The notes beneath the pieces are model-generated. The model made no database searches. It was not told the origin of the DNA and saw only the letters and a program-made list of their open reading frames with translations. Both the position numbers and the translations under genes were made by a program. A DNA stretch of 64,000 nucleotides from Syngnathus acus. Its lineage: Eukaryota > Chordata > Actinopteri > Syngnathiformes > Syngnathidae. Each line of letters opens with the position of its first letter. The first letter of the stretch is position 1. Of this stretch, positions 1-16,400 are shown one piece after another. The stretch is from the NCBI RefSeq assembly GCF_901709675.1, contig NC_051099.1, forward strand, positions 8,060,001 through 8,124,000, in the 5' to 3' direction.

Positions 1-455
1 CGCGATTGTTTACACTTTGCTGAGGCTCATGGGAGATTGCGAGCTGAGGCTCATGGGAAATTGCGGATGGCTAATGCTATAACGATAGCTGCTATACGCA
101 CCAGGCTATTTCATGTCAAAATAGGCTGCTCTGTTAATGTTTCGAGTAAATCTACGGATCGATATGGAAGGGAAACATAGGTAAGTAGTACCAATGCGTT
201 AGATCGAACTTTAGTCAGTTCCGATCATTTTATAGGAGATCGTTTGAGAAACGCGATTGTTTACAGAGGGCTCGTTGGTTATTGGCTAGTGGATGCATAC
301 CGCAACCCTAGTCAACCTCAGTTTGTTGCAGTATAGCTTCTATTTTATGCGCCTTATAATCCGGTGCGCCTTATATATGGACAAAGTTTTAAAATGGGCC
401 GTTCATTGAAGGTGCGCCTTATAATCCGGTGCGCCTAATAGTGCGGAAAATACGG
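1..455. mobile_element. Pogo-like DNA element with internal tandem repeats, cut by the window edge
   Basis: This is the right-hand part of the same element seen complete at 26395-27732, in the same orientation. Bases 1 to about 265 are the 251-bp internal repeat unit. The following stretch carries repeated 'gcgccttataatccggtgcg' motifs, and the element ends in the inverted terminus 'gcggaaaatacgg' followed by TA at 456-457. The TA flank fits a Tc1/mariner-pogo type target site. No coding capacity is visible. The left end lies outside the window. Confidence 0.75.
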
Positions 456-650
456 TACACTGTTTTCCAAGGAGTATCAAAACTGTACCTTTACATTTTG
501 AAAAGTCTCGATTTTACTTTAACTCTACCTACTCGTGGAAATCCGTACGAGTCAACTTGCCTATGAAATGTGAATTTTATACGTTTTTTTTTCCCTCACA
601 GGATATGACTTTCGTAAATGATTCATAGTAATTGTAAATCGATGACCATA

Positions 651-1001
651 CGGAAGAGGATTAGGGCCAGTGAAGAAAAAAAAAACGAGGGGTGACAGGA
701 TTCTGACTTTAAAGTCAGAATTCTGACTTTATTCTCAGAATTCTGAATTCTGACTTTAAAGTCAGAATTCTGAGAATAAAGTCAGAATTCTGACTTTGAA
801 GTCAGAATCCCCACTTTCTGACTTTAAAGTCAGAATTCTGAGAATAAAGTCAGAATTCCCACCTTCTGACTTTAAAGTCAGAATTCTGAGAATAAAGTCA
901 GAATTCCCACCTTCTGACTTTAAAGTCAGAATTCTGAGAAAAAAGTCAGAATCCTGTCACCCCTCGTTTTTTTTTTCTTCACTGGCCCTAATCCTCTTCC
1001 G
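651..1001. mobile_element. MITE with long terminal inverted repeats and a palindromic core
   Basis: The two ends, about 57 bp each, are inverted copies starting 'cggaagaggattagggccag'. They are flanked by TA on both sides (649-650 and 1002-1003), as expected of a Tc1/mariner-type insertion. The interior is built from short palindromes centred on 'gactttaaagtc' and from direct repeats of about 60 bp. A 78-codon open frame over the right half is only a translation of these repeats. It is non-autonomous. Confidence 0.85.
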
Positions 1002-2946
1002 TAATGACAGGAGTAAAAATGACAGAAACTAATTAACACCAAAATAAATATTTAAAGTTTCTGATCAAGTATGTTGTTGTCATGGATATGTACACTCACC
1101 CGTCAAGGCAGTAGAGTCATCCTATACACAATCTAATAAGAGCACTTTATAAAGACAACGATGCTCGTATTGCACCTTTTTTTTTTTAAACTTTTTTGTA
1201 AGATACCATAAATACTGGATATATGACGTAAATGCCAGTATCACTGCTGACTACAAATAACATGGCCAACCAATGAAATGTTTTCTATGTACTGTACAAG
1301 ATGTGACGTTACTCTACCGTGTGGTGGCAGCAGAGCATCAAATTACCCTAGAATGTGCAGCTAAAGCTCCATTGCAAATGTTTCCCCCCTTTTTACTCCA
1401 CTGCACAACTACAAAATAAAAATGACCATTGGAAAGCAGTATGTCTCATTCCAGTGTGAAGATGGACCTTAAGTGGATGAGCAACAGTAAGATCACATGC
1501 AACAAACCCATATGAACATTTCACTGAGTGTTACAAAGAATGCTCGAGAGTGAAAAGGGCAAGATAAAAATAAATCTCAACGATGGCGGTTACATAAAAG
1601 TAGGCAGAGAGGCGATGTAAAAAATTAAAAGCTGCGAGGCACTACGGCTCCACTTCACTGTCTTCACAACCAGAGCCAGAAAAAAAAGGAATGATGATAA
1701 AGGCTACCATTCAGACTCAAATAACCTTAGGCATAGTAAATACTACTTTGTGTAAAAACACAAGCCAGCGTACAAAATTATATTTTTGCCATATAAATAG
1801 CATGTTTACATATAAATATAATGTAGTGAATGCAATACTTAGAAACCTTCAATGCAGCCCACTTCCAAACAAAGCAACCTTGAGAAAGGGGTGTAAAATG
1901 GAAATGAGGCTTTCAGGGTCATGAAGTATATCAGTGGGACATTCTTCCGCAGCTCAGCTCTTTTTAGCCGTGAATGTTTAAACGACGAAGATGAATATGG
2001 ATGCTGCTGCATTTTCAAGTGGAGCATTTGAAAGGTGACTAGGCTGAGTTTCATGGTTCACGTCACTACGTGTTCAGTATGTAGAAGGGCCCAAGGGGGG
2101 GAAATAAAAAAAATCATGAAATCAACTCCATGTGTGGGAGATGAGTCTTTACATTCTACAGCTCGCCTGACATGGTTGCGTGCGTGAAGTTAAATATGTG
2201 TAGGCAGTGTATTCGAATTTTCCTTCATGCATATTCTAATAGAAACTCAGAGGCTTGCAGAAAAAGATGAGCATGGTTGAATTGTTCTAAGATGCTTAAC
2301 ATAGAACAGGAGCACAGGAAACTAATACACACACAGCTATTGAAAGTGATCTGTAATAAGTACGTCATCAAGTTTAGAGATACTTTTTAAGGGTGACACT
2401 GTGTCCAGATGTAAAGAGTGAAGTACCTTTTGCGAGGCTTCCTGAAAGCAATCTCTGAACAGATTGGATTAACTTGAGCACCCCCTGTCGACAGCGGGCT
2501 GTACAGCCAGTCATCTTCGTATAGCAGCACAAACAGAGAGACTTGGGAATTGTCTGGTAAAGATCCGATTCTTCCTCTGGACCTCAAAAAGGATTTGGGC
2601 TGGAGCAGACTTTTTAGGAGATAATAGTTCAGGGGGCGTGCTTGAGAGGAATCCACCTCAGTAGTTACAGTACACTGCAAAGTGGTTGTGGAAAGCCATC
2701 ATTGTCGTTTGAAGTTTGAGGGGAAAAAATAACCAAATGCTCTTTCTTTGCAAATTCAACGACACTTGCATTCATGCAGCTTTTTCCTCTTGAAGTTCCA
2801 TCTAGAAAGTCTACTGTGCCCCCCCAAAAAAATCGCTCTGAAGAAATTATGAAAAATGTCTTGCAACTTTAAACTCCCGGTATCTCATTAGAGAGCGATA
2901 AAAAAAAAGACAGTTCTTCTCTCTGAAGAAACAAAAATCTACTCAC
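1002..2946. other. Non-coding stretch without a recognised gene
   Basis: No coding sequence is recognised. A minus-strand frame at 2387-2674 is preceded by an acceptor-like 'actttgcag', but its translation resembles no family I know, so it is not called. If the 5'-UTR exon proposed at 2947-3112 is real, this stretch would be its first intron. Short A and T runs occur (around 1178 and 1681). Confidence 0.5.
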
Positions 2947-3112
2947 ATTGTTGTAGTCGTATCAGCAGCTGTTTTCTCTCTCTGGAAATGCTCGATTCTC
3001 TCCAGGCTACTTGAACTGTAGTGTGGGGCTCGAAAGAGGCTGGATGAAGGTCTGTGGTTTATCTCTCCTCTGGTGCATGTAACAGATTCGGACTTGAGAG
3101 TGCCAACAGCAC
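2947..3112 (-). other. Candidate 5'-UTR exon of a minus-strand gene running off the left edge
   Basis: About 30 bp downstream (minus strand) of the TATA box at 3137-3144 begins a stretch that ends at a good donor, 'acaacaat' followed by 'gtgagtag'. It has no sizeable reading frame, as expected of a non-coding first exon. From memory, human HRH2 is followed on the same strand by CPLX2, which has non-coding 5' exons. The exon lies 1.6 kb beyond the H2-like receptor on the same strand, so cplx2 is a reasonable guess, but no complexin coding sequence is in the window. The transcription start is inferred. Confidence 0.35.
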
Positions 3113-3136
3113 TTAACAACAACGCACCCTCCTCTT

Positions 3137-3144
3137 CTTTTATA
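3137..3144 (-). promoter_or_regulatory. TATA box, minus strand
   Basis: On the minus strand the sequence reads 'gatataaaagaagagg', containing a full TATAAAAG. A CArG-like 'ccaaatagag' lies about 25 bp upstream. It is positioned for a start near 3112 and for the candidate exon ending at 2947. Confidence 0.45.
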
Positions 3145-3511
3145 TCTGAGCTCCCTCCTCTCTCTATTTGGTCATGTCTGATCTCTAAGGTTTTATTTTA
3201 TGATATCAAGTCATTTGTGCGAGGTAATTTTCTCTCATGCATTTCATATTTTCTTGTGTCAAACATGCACATTTAAATATTGCCACCTTGTTGGCCACAT
3301 TCTGTCTTCATTATATGAGGAATTGTGCTTTGCTTGGAGTGCCAAAGCGCAAAGGTTGTCTTTATTCAAACGTAGTGAAGCAGTATTTGCATTCTCCTTT
3401 TGCAAGCAAAATAGCTGAAGAGAATTTTTTTTTCTCTTTCTCACCACCTACGTAAATACACCTACACTGTAAATGGTTGCATAATGTGTGAATGCATTTC
3501 GCCATAATAAC

Positions 3512-4238
3512 ACCATTTGAACTGCATAAGTACAAACTAACAGAGGTGCTATGCAATTTAATTTTTGTTTTAGATATAATATTGACGGCGGCTCGGTGGC
3601 ACACTGGCTAGCGCGTCCGCCTCACAGTAAGGAGGGTGCGGGTTCGATTCCACCTCCGGCCCTCCCTGTGTGGAGTTTGCATGTTCTCCCCGTGTCCGCG
3701 TGGGTTTTCTCCGGGCACTCCGGTTTCCTCCCACATCCCCAAAAACATGCTTGGTGGGCCGATTGAGCGCTCCAAATTGCCCCTAGGTGTGAGTGCGTGT
3801 GCGGATGGTTGTTCGTCTCTGTGTGCCCTGCGATTGGCTGGCAACCGTGGGGATACAGCGGTACAGAAAATGGATGGATGGATGGATATAATATTGACAA
3901 TTTCTTTTACTTAAAAATAATTTTGTTGACAGAATTTATATTCCTTTTGGTCTTTGTCCATTGTCCATTTGAACTGCATAAGTACAAAGGTGCTATGCAA
4001 TTTCAAATTTTTTTTAGATATAATATTGACAATTTCTTTTACTTAAAAATAATGTTGTTGACAGAATTTATATTCCTTTTGGTCTTTGTCCATTGTCCAT
4101 TTGAACTGCATAAATACAAACTAACAGAGGTGCTATGCAAGTTCTTTTTTTTTTCTTTAGATATAATATTGACAATTTCTTTTACTTAAAAATAATGTTG
4201 TTGACAGAATTTATATTCCTTTTGGTCTTTGTCCATTG
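3512..4238. repeat. Minisatellite, about 3.5 copies of a 130-143 bp unit
   Basis: The unit, recognisable by 'gatataatattgacaatttc' and 'tttgaactgcata', recurs with starts near 3885, 4016 and 4159, plus an earlier partial copy from about 3512 that is interrupted by a SINE at 3587-3884. Copies are nearly identical apart from T-run length and the presence of a 'ctaacagaggtgctatgcaa' segment. Open frames here are translation artefacts. Confidence 0.8.
3587..3884 (+). mobile_element. tRNA-derived SINE inserted in a minisatellite copy
   Basis: The 5' head resembles a tRNA gene, with a B box 'gggttcgattcc' and an A-box-like 'tggcacactggctagc'. The body runs through 'ggagtttgcatgttctcc' and the tail ends in (atgg)n. 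A 14-bp target-site duplication 'gatataatattgac' flanks it at 3573-3586 and 3885-3898. Two relatives lie at 50570 and 59850. Compared with the copy at 50570, the 3' part is missing the 'ttcagggtgtcccccgcc' segment. Confidence 0.9.
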
Positions 4239-4729
4239 GACTGTTTGCCATACAGCAAGGTTACTTGAACAAAAATAATGTAAAAAAAAAAAGTGTGGTA
4301 ATTTTTTAAAATGTTTTGCTGAAGGCATCATTCAAAAGTGGAAGAGACAAATAACATCTTTTACTCAGGGTTACACTCTTTTACTGCCATCTAGCGGACA
4401 AATATGAACAAATATGGATGATTCGGTTACTAAACGTGGTGGTGAATAAATCATTAAATGCCTATCTACTTGTGATCTGCAGTTCACCCCTTTACTCATT
4501 GGATCTCTGTGAAGTCAAGCACTTGAATACCACACATGAAAACAACTTGTTGGCCACTCATTCACTTTCACCGACAGGGTCCAGAAGAGATCAAACTTTG
4601 AACTGCTCATGTCTCCAAGTAGACTGCTTTGGAAACAAATACAGTTAGCAATTAATTCCTGTTGTCTTTGCTGTTGTTTTCAATGGGTGTGTTGCACTTC
4701 TGTGTATTCAAGTTATTCATCTCTGTTTG

Positions 4730-6021
4730 TTAAACCGTGTCATGAGACACTTGGGAATGTCTTAGTCCATTCGAGAGGGTTGATCTTTTGTGCACTTTCA
4801 GTTTTCTGCGTGATGATCCCCTGCAGAATAGCAGCTCTGCATAGGCCTTTCTAAAGTCCCTATTCAAAGCGGGATATAGGATGGGATTCAGGACGGAGTT
4901 GAAGTAGCCCAGCCACAGCAGTACCGAGTGAAGTGTAGTCGGGGGGTTCATCTGTTCCTTGATTCCTGTTCGGGTGAAGAAGGTGAAGTAGGGGAACCAG
5001 CAGATGACAAAGGCCCCGAGCACAGCAGCAAGTGTTATGGTAGCTTTGTGCTCTTTTGCTATGGCAGCCGTTGATGGCATGCGGGCGAAAGAGGGCGTGG
5101 CTGCACGGATTCGTTGCACCTGAGGAATCAATCAATCAATTAGACTTGAATTTCAACTATGTGTGATTGAAATTGTGCTCTCTTCCTTTTTTTCCAGAAG
5201 TGCATACAGCTGCCTATCAGACCAGTGCATGGGAAAATCACTGCTAATGTAGCAGATTTGAGTCATCATTGATCTTATATTGTCAGATTGATATTATCAA
5301 TGCTATAAATTAACAAGACATGAATGACATCATGAATTCAACTTTCTGATTCCAGGCCACCGGGAAATAAAAAGTCCAACCAACCTGTTTAGATACTCAC
5401 CTGTTGGCGTGCCACTCTGAATATGCAGAGGTACATTGCACACATAACCATCAGAGGAAGGTAAAATGAGCACATGACATACAAAATAATGTAGTTGTTA
5501 TTCCATTCAAATTGGCAATAGCGTCCCTCCTTGTGGTCTTGCCCCATGGGCCAGTCCAAGTGCTGCACTCTGTAGTCCGCTGTATTCCATCCTAAGTGAA
5601 TGGGCACAAAAGACACAGCCAGCGACAAGGCCCAGATGGCCATGATGGCCAAGGTCACCCTCGGAGGTGTGATTCTCGATGAGTAACTGAGGGGTGCTGA
5701 GATGGCGAGATATCGGTCCACGCTGATAGCCAACAAGCTCAGGATGGAGGCAGCGCACAGCATGACATCCAACGAGACATAGATGTTACACATGGTGCCT
5801 CCGAGGGGCCACTTGCCACTACGTAACTCCAGAGTGGCGGAAAAGGGCAGCACCCGCAGGCCCAACAGGAGATCTGTCACCGCCAGTGACACCACAAAGC
5901 AGTTAGCGATGCGCCACAGTCGGCGGCTGAGGCCCACGGCCAAACATACCAGTACGTTCCCACTAATGGTTAAGATGACGAATGACACCAGAATAAGCCA
6001 ATGGAGAGCAGTAGAAATCAT
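4730..6021 (-). CDS. hrh2: Histamine H2 receptor-like class A GPCR (two exons)
   Basis: The coding sequence joins 6021-5401 and 5119-4730, giving 336 residues (human HRH2 has 359). The intron has a 'gtgagt' donor and 'cctcag' acceptor and is phase 0. Exon 1 encodes TM1 ([11 protein letters not shown]), TM2 with Asp50 in SLAVTD, TM3 with Asp85 in SLDVML (the amine-binding position 3.32), DRY at 102-104 and TM5. Exon 2 encodes 'KEHKAT', TM6 CWFPYF and TM7 NPILY, ending in a Ser/Arg-rich tail. The closest family I recognise is H2, a Gs-coupled histamine receptor of the plasma membrane. Two points are odd. The residue at 5.42, Asp in human H2, is Tyr181 here, and 5.46 is Ser185 in place of Thr. 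The N-terminus before TM1 is only about six residues with no glycosylation site, and the frame stays open upstream, so a 5' exon may be missing. It could be a diverged H2 paralogue. Confidence 0.88.
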
Positions 6022-9000
6022 GATGTTCTCCTGTGCTGAGTCACTGATACAATGCTGAAGGCTAGCCCTTGTGTATGAAGGTCACAGAATGGGAAAAAAT
6101 ATCTTCCCAAGTACTGGTGTTTTTTTCTTTTCCCTGCTGGGACTCTCTGAGGTCAACAAGTCCCTGATGAAGAAAAAAAAACATTATCATCATGCTGGCA
6201 ACAAAATGTGCCAGTAACTGATTGTGCATAATATGCCAGAGCAGAATTATTGGTGCTATCAATTACAGCAAGTCGTCCAGGTCCTGAGAAGCAAAGCAGC
6301 CCCAGGCCCAACTATACTTTTTCAAGCCAACGTACAGGCATGATATGATGGCTATCAGAAACAGCAAACTTGTTGTTTGTATACTCATTGAGGATGCAAA
6401 TCAGGTTCCTAGTGATGGATTTTTTTTTGTAAGAGCTCCAACACATTTGCTTAAGCGTGGGCTGTTCTATCCATAAAAAACAGTAACCATAAAACATCCA
6501 GGCAAAGCCATGGAGTAAAATAAACATACTCGAGCTGTTTAAGGACATCATGATTTACCCCCTCCCCACCCTACCAAAAATAAAAAATAAATTGTCAGTG
6601 CAATGCCATGCTTTTAAAATAACTCCTTTTGGAAACTTGAATGTCATCCTGATCTTGTCGGAGCCAAAAACACAATAGCTGGACTGAAAATGAATTAAAT
6701 TGTAAATTAGTTAATTAATTTGTTTTAATTAGATCAGGGTTGGGAATCCACAATTTCCTACCATATTTGTGTTTACTGTAACAATCAATAACATACTTAA
6801 TTTAGCCTCATTCTCCTCATCCAAATCCACAAAAAGGGATGCCTCACCTCATTTTGTTCTGAAAATTTCTTCCCAGATTATAAAAAATATCTGATGCCAG
6901 CCAAACGCAGTGGATGATCCCTCTCTCGCTTTCCCCCTCGCTTTTGGTCTACTTCTGATCCTCACTCTCACCCGCGATGTTTTTATTTTGCTCAGACAGC
7001 AGTCAGCCAAAAAGGCACCTTCCGCCCATCTCTGGTGAACTTAGTCATAGTTTGGGATTAATCAGTCACTATTGTATCGAGCTTGAAAGAAAAAAGTAAT
7101 TTTATGATTACTTTAGTAAAAATAGTACATGATTTGTTTTATGCATTGTTATTTTTGTTGAACTTGAGTTCAGTGTTTTGGTTTTAAGCATTTTGAAACA
7201 AGATATGTGTTTCTCAACTCCAACTGCTTGTGGTTTTAAAAACACCTTTTAATAATCAGGGATAATATGAAATGGATAATATTAAAACAATCGTATGACT
7301 AACTTAAAGTTTGTAGTTTGAAGTCTTCCTCCCAGCCCAGTTTTGGACATGCGACACAACACTCACATTCATCCCAAGTTACATCTTGACTAAACTCGAT
7401 TGTAGTAATGGATAATGAATGATTGAAATGTGTTTTGAAAAGAACACAAACATGCATGTGATGTTGACCTTTTGTCCAAAATGAAGCCCCACAAAAGGAA
7501 CCCAGGAAAAAGGAACTCACACGTGCAGGGGTCTCAAACTCCAGTCCTCGGGGGCCGCATTCCTACATGTTTTCCAAGTTTCCCTCGTTAAACTCACATG
7601 ATTCAATTATCAGGCTCCTGCAGAACGTGAAGATGAACTGATCATTTGAATCAGGCGTGTTTAACGAGGGAAACTTGGAAAACATGTAGGAATGCGGCCC
7701 CCGAGGACTGGAGTTTGAGACCCCTGCACATGTGGAAACATAATTTTGTTTGTTGCATTAACATTATTTTACTTATTGTTCAAGGTACGTGAAAAGTATT
7801 TTTTGCTTCCAGGTTCTCCGCCAATTTCTTCCATTGCATCTCAAGTGACTACACCACCTGCTGGACATGAGCCAGTACTGAATGGGTGTCACATCTATCA
7901 TGAGGAATCTGCAGGATTTTTTCCCATCTCCCAAATTCAGCTAAAAGGTCCCCATTGCACGTGTGGACTTGTGGTGCATTGAATGGAAGTTTGGATGGAT
8001 GACAACAACACAACGCAGCTATGCAAACCTCATAATCAATACTCAGTCCAATTTATTTTAATACCAGCTTGCCAAATATTGGGATTAGTTGAAACTAAAC
8101 TCTCTTGTGTATGCATGCTGCTGTTATTGACGCTTCATTATTAAAGTTACTTATCATGATGATTATTAATTTTGTTGTGGCTGCAAACTATAGCTGATTA
8201 TAAGCCAACAACAGCAATTAAAGGAGCCTCCGAGCTGTGTTGGCTGTCAGTCATCCCCTGACGTGTTGTTGAGAGAGACGTGACTGAGCCTGAGGTGATG
8301 TTTGAGACTAACAAGCTAATTCTCAGCCTTTCAAGGATGCTGGCCTGAGTTGCTTGATGTTTTGGCTGCACTTCAGCATCTAAGTGGTCTTGTGTCAGCA
8401 ATTGTGCCTTTATTATCGCAGCTAAATAAAATGTGATATAATATGAAGGGCACGTTTTTTTTTATTTCAGTTTTTTATTTTAAAAGTGAAATACATGCAT
8501 TATATTGATGCACTACATGAAGCAAAATATTGTTATTTTATTTCAAAACATATTTGTGGTGATAGCTCATGGATATGCAAAAACTTTAAAGTCATTGTCT
8601 CAAGAAATTTGAAGATTACAGAAGAAAAAAAATCTAAAGATTTTTTATATAGAAATTGGGAAGGAATTGCTTTTGCAACATATATGTGCTTAATCATTCA
8701 ATTTATAATCATGAGTTTTACTTTTTTAAATTGAGCCGTGGAAATAAATTAACTTTCCTATGATATGTGCATACACCATACAATATATATATATTTTTTG
8801 TTACGATAACAACTGCAGGATGCAACAACAGAAACTCAACCCCAAAAATTAAAAGGAAAGAATAAAGTGTGATTGTATTATTCATACGATTCATTCCAAC
8901 AACATTAGGCAAGTTTCAAATCTACTAAACAGGCCCACGGCAAGCACTTTCTCAGTCTGAAAATTCCACGATCGTGTCTCTTTTTTGTGGCTTGTCAAAT

Positions 9001-9327
9001 CACATTTTCATCCCACAGAAGCTGATCTCTCACATCTCCAGTGGATTACCAAGCCTCCAAAGACCCCCCTCCCCACCCAGAGGACACTTGACCCTCGGAG
9101 GAGGAGTGACAGTAAACCCCGTGCCCTTCTTTGCCTCCCTCCATTCTTTGTCGTCCTCAGGGAACACTGCCACTGAGTCTCTACGTCAACATGACTCATT
9201 AGTCGCTTAGACATAACAGAGGAATAATGGGTGGATGATTCTTCCACTCTTCAGTGAAAAAGATGAAAGTTCTGTAAATTTTTTGTCCATTACCAAACCG
9301 TTTGGATTTGGATTCCTAAACTTGCTG
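6022..9327. other. Intergenic stretch between insyn2 and hrh2
   Basis: It holds no recognised exon. The hAT MITE at 7526-7726 is the only identified element. The hrh2 promoter and any 5' exon should lie in the part adjoining 6021, but no TATA box is obvious there. The stretch is AT-rich with scattered short ORFs that match no family. Confidence 0.5.
7526..7726. mobile_element. hAT-type MITE with 68-bp perfect terminal inverted repeats
   Basis: Both ends start 'caggggtctcaaactccagt' and remain identical as inverted repeats for 68 bp, with weaker similarity continuing inward. The flanks 'cacacgtg' (7518-7525) and 'cacatgtg' (7727-7734) are an 8-bp target duplication with one mismatch, as expected of hAT transposition. 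There is no coding capacity. The near-perfect inverted repeats suggest a fairly young insertion. Confidence 0.88.
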
Positions 9328-13445
<4,118 letters not shown>

Positions 13446-16400
13446 CCTGTGGCTGATTGTTTCCAACGTTTTACAATTTAAGGGATCGTTTGTGTAGCAT
13501 TTAATACATCTGGAAGCACAAGAGGAAAATGCTTACAGTTTGGAGGAGCTGCCTGGGAAGGATTGCACTACACTATAAAACTATTTTCAGCAAAATTATC
13601 CAAGACAGCAAATATTTAGCGAATAGTTATACGAATGAACTGAACATTTGACATCGATTTTGCCCTTTGGAAACAAATGGGATTTTTGTGGAACAACATA
13701 CAAATGCAAAAGACCAGATTCTCCATTGTGTAACAATTCAAACCTACAAATATGAATTAACTAGTCTGGATTTGTTATCAAATGACACAAGAAGCACCCT
13801 CAGTTATTGGAAACCTTTGTCTTTCTCATTAGATTGTTTTATATCTAAATATAACTCATCTTCTTCCCCAATTTCAGATACCATAAACAATGGAACAAAA
13901 TAATCTAATGAAACACTAACTGAAACTACTATGTCACATTATGAGGGGAAGAGGATCCAAACACAGGGAAGCAAGAATTTGGGGCTGGAGTTCAACCCAA
14001 AAAATGATTTCATGTAAAGAAAAAAAAAGGTAAACAAAGTAACACTGAGGGTAGAAAACCAAAATAAACAGGAGTTCAAAACAACTGGGAACAATGTATA
14101 AAAACAAATACTTGGACTTAACATGATGTGACACAGACAATCAACCGAAAAGAACTGAATAAAAACGGGAGCTAAATACAAACAAACCAACGAAACAACG
14201 AAAAACACCTGGATGAGACACAAAGGATAGGAAGAAGCTGATTGGGCGGCACTCGGGACACACAAGATTATTGGGCACAATAACTTGACAAAACAAAAAT
14301 CAACTACAGGGACACGAGGAAAACAAACTAAAGCCTAAATCAAAACCAACTCAAAAACCGAATATGCGCTTGCAAGAGTTGATATACGTGTCATAACTTT
14401 AACATGAATACAATGTGACAAGACTCCTCTCACCCTCCTCTTCCTCCGCTTCACTGACTGCCATCCAGACATGCCATAACTGCAGAAAGAACACGTAGTC
14501 AGTTATCCCTTTAGGGACTGTTAATTTGGGTGGCCATGACTTGAACTCTATGTGTTGTCTTTGAATAACTAAAGGTTGTAAACAGAGTCAACAACTAACT
14601 TCATGCAATTATAGTATCCTTTGATCAAGATAGAAAATTCAACTTTAATATCATACCTGATTGATGTCCATTTCTGAAGAACTCCTCCAGAGCCCTTAGG
14701 TGCGGAGCAGCTTAGATCTTAAAATAATTATGGAACAGTTATCCACTCCTGAAATGTGAACCCTGTTTTGCAAACAATTCATTTCTGATTTAATCTAGTC
14801 GGAGTTTATATTGGCACTGCTTTTTGCTCATGTCCTAGTCTCGATACTACTCTATGCTGCCCTCCAAAACACTCTCGGTCTCGAGTGGCTTGCGTCTTCT
14901 CTCTTATTCACTCCCTCTCTATTATCTCCATCACAGTCCTCTCACCTCCCAGCAGCAAGCATCCTGATCTACAGCTGGGTCGAGATTGGGGGCAAGAGAG
15001 AGAGAGAGAGAGAGAGAGAGTGAGAGTGAGAGAGAGAGAAAGGGGAGGTGAGGGAAATGGAATAGGGACCGTGTCTAAATTACCATTATTAAAAAATGGG
15101 AAATGCATTCAAAAGAAACAAATATTAACAAGCAAAAAAACCCATCATATAAAATCGGTAAACCTGCTACATTTATTTAGCAAGACTACGCAGCAACTAA
15201 AATCAGTGATGAAATGCTGTCATATGCCGAGCAAGAAGATCTGTTGCAGTTCGAGGAATGGTTCCTCTGCCCAAGAATGCAAAAGTAAGAGTCCTGGTCA
15301 TACCTTTCCTGACTCTCAATAAAACAGTAAAAGTAAGCAAATTTAATTTCCTGTCACTTTATTTCCAACTTCTCATTGCTCCGTCACTTGACTTTTTCAG
15401 CTTCTGTTTTTTCAGATAACATACCTTTGCCCCTTCATTTTCCCACCTCCTTTTTGTCCACCGACTGACAGTATCAACTCTGCACCCTCCCAATTAGCCG
15501 GCCTTTGTGAGCACTTATTTCTCCTGTCACTGAAATGATTAAAACAGACCATACTGAATAAGATTTTATATGACGCCTTTGTGTGTTGCCTTCATTAGAG
15601 CTTGCTCATAGTCTATTACTACCGATGCGGCAAACAATGAAACTTCATTGGTGCATGGAAGATTGTTCCTTAGCCCCTAGGTGAACACTTCCAGTAATAA
15701 TGTAAGACTGAAAATGTTTAGCCTGGCATAATTTCCTGGGTACAACTGTGTACTGTAAATTATTACTGGCTGTATTTGTTTATGTGGCTCTTAATAGCTT
15801 GTTTTGCTTTCTTTCCAACTTTCAATGAAGATTTATGCACACCATAACGATATGATGATTGGCATAAAGATTTTAGCAATCACAAACACACATACGTACA
15901 TTTGTTTTTCTTTAATCTATTGTTTTGTATGTGGGATTTCATTTTGGCCGTTGCTAATAGAGAATAATGTGCATTTTTTTGTACCATTGGCAGGATAAAT
16001 AACAGCCTTCCTCATGTCTAAGGAAATTAGTCAAATACTGTACCAATATGTAATGTGCTTATGAACACCAGTGGATGTCAGCATTGTAAGAGAGATGGAC
16101 TCTGGGAGGAGTAGAAAGGGGAAAAAATGCAATAAGATGAAAGTTGGGAATGTTCTTCAGTCTACGTACAGATGGCGCACATAACACACAAAAAAATAGC
16201 AGACGCCCCCTCACAGACAGTAATTAACATGAAAGCCCATTGTTCAAATGGAAGAGTGGATTAGACTCCCATGTGAGCACGGGCGGGCGTCCTTGAATAC
16301 CCACCAGCTTGCGCTGATGTGCGCTGATCATGCTTTTAAAATGGATTATTTTGATTCAGTTTAAACACGAGCATTATTTGCTGCAAACTTGCAGCATCTT

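Noticed and set aside
796-1032. Open frame with repeated SDFKVRIL units
   Set aside because: It is the translation of the internal repeats of the MITE at 651-1001 and has no flanking gene signals.
2387-2680. Minus-strand frame of 97 codons preceded by an acceptor-like sequence
   Set aside because: It starts on TTG, matches no family I recognise, and has no partner exon; evidence is too thin for a call.
3587-3660. tRNA-like sequence with a B box
   Set aside because: It is the tRNA-derived head of a SINE with target duplications, not a tRNA gene. The same applies at 50570, 59850 and (minus strand) 48297.
3551-3914. Several overlapping open frames on both strands
   Set aside because: They are all translations of the SINE at 3587-3884; the same proteins reappear from the SINEs at 50570 and 59850.
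14433-14700. Two short minus-strand segments bounded by splice-like signals
   Set aside because: The possible translations hit a stop soon after joining or show no known motif; they could be UTR exons but are not called as genes.
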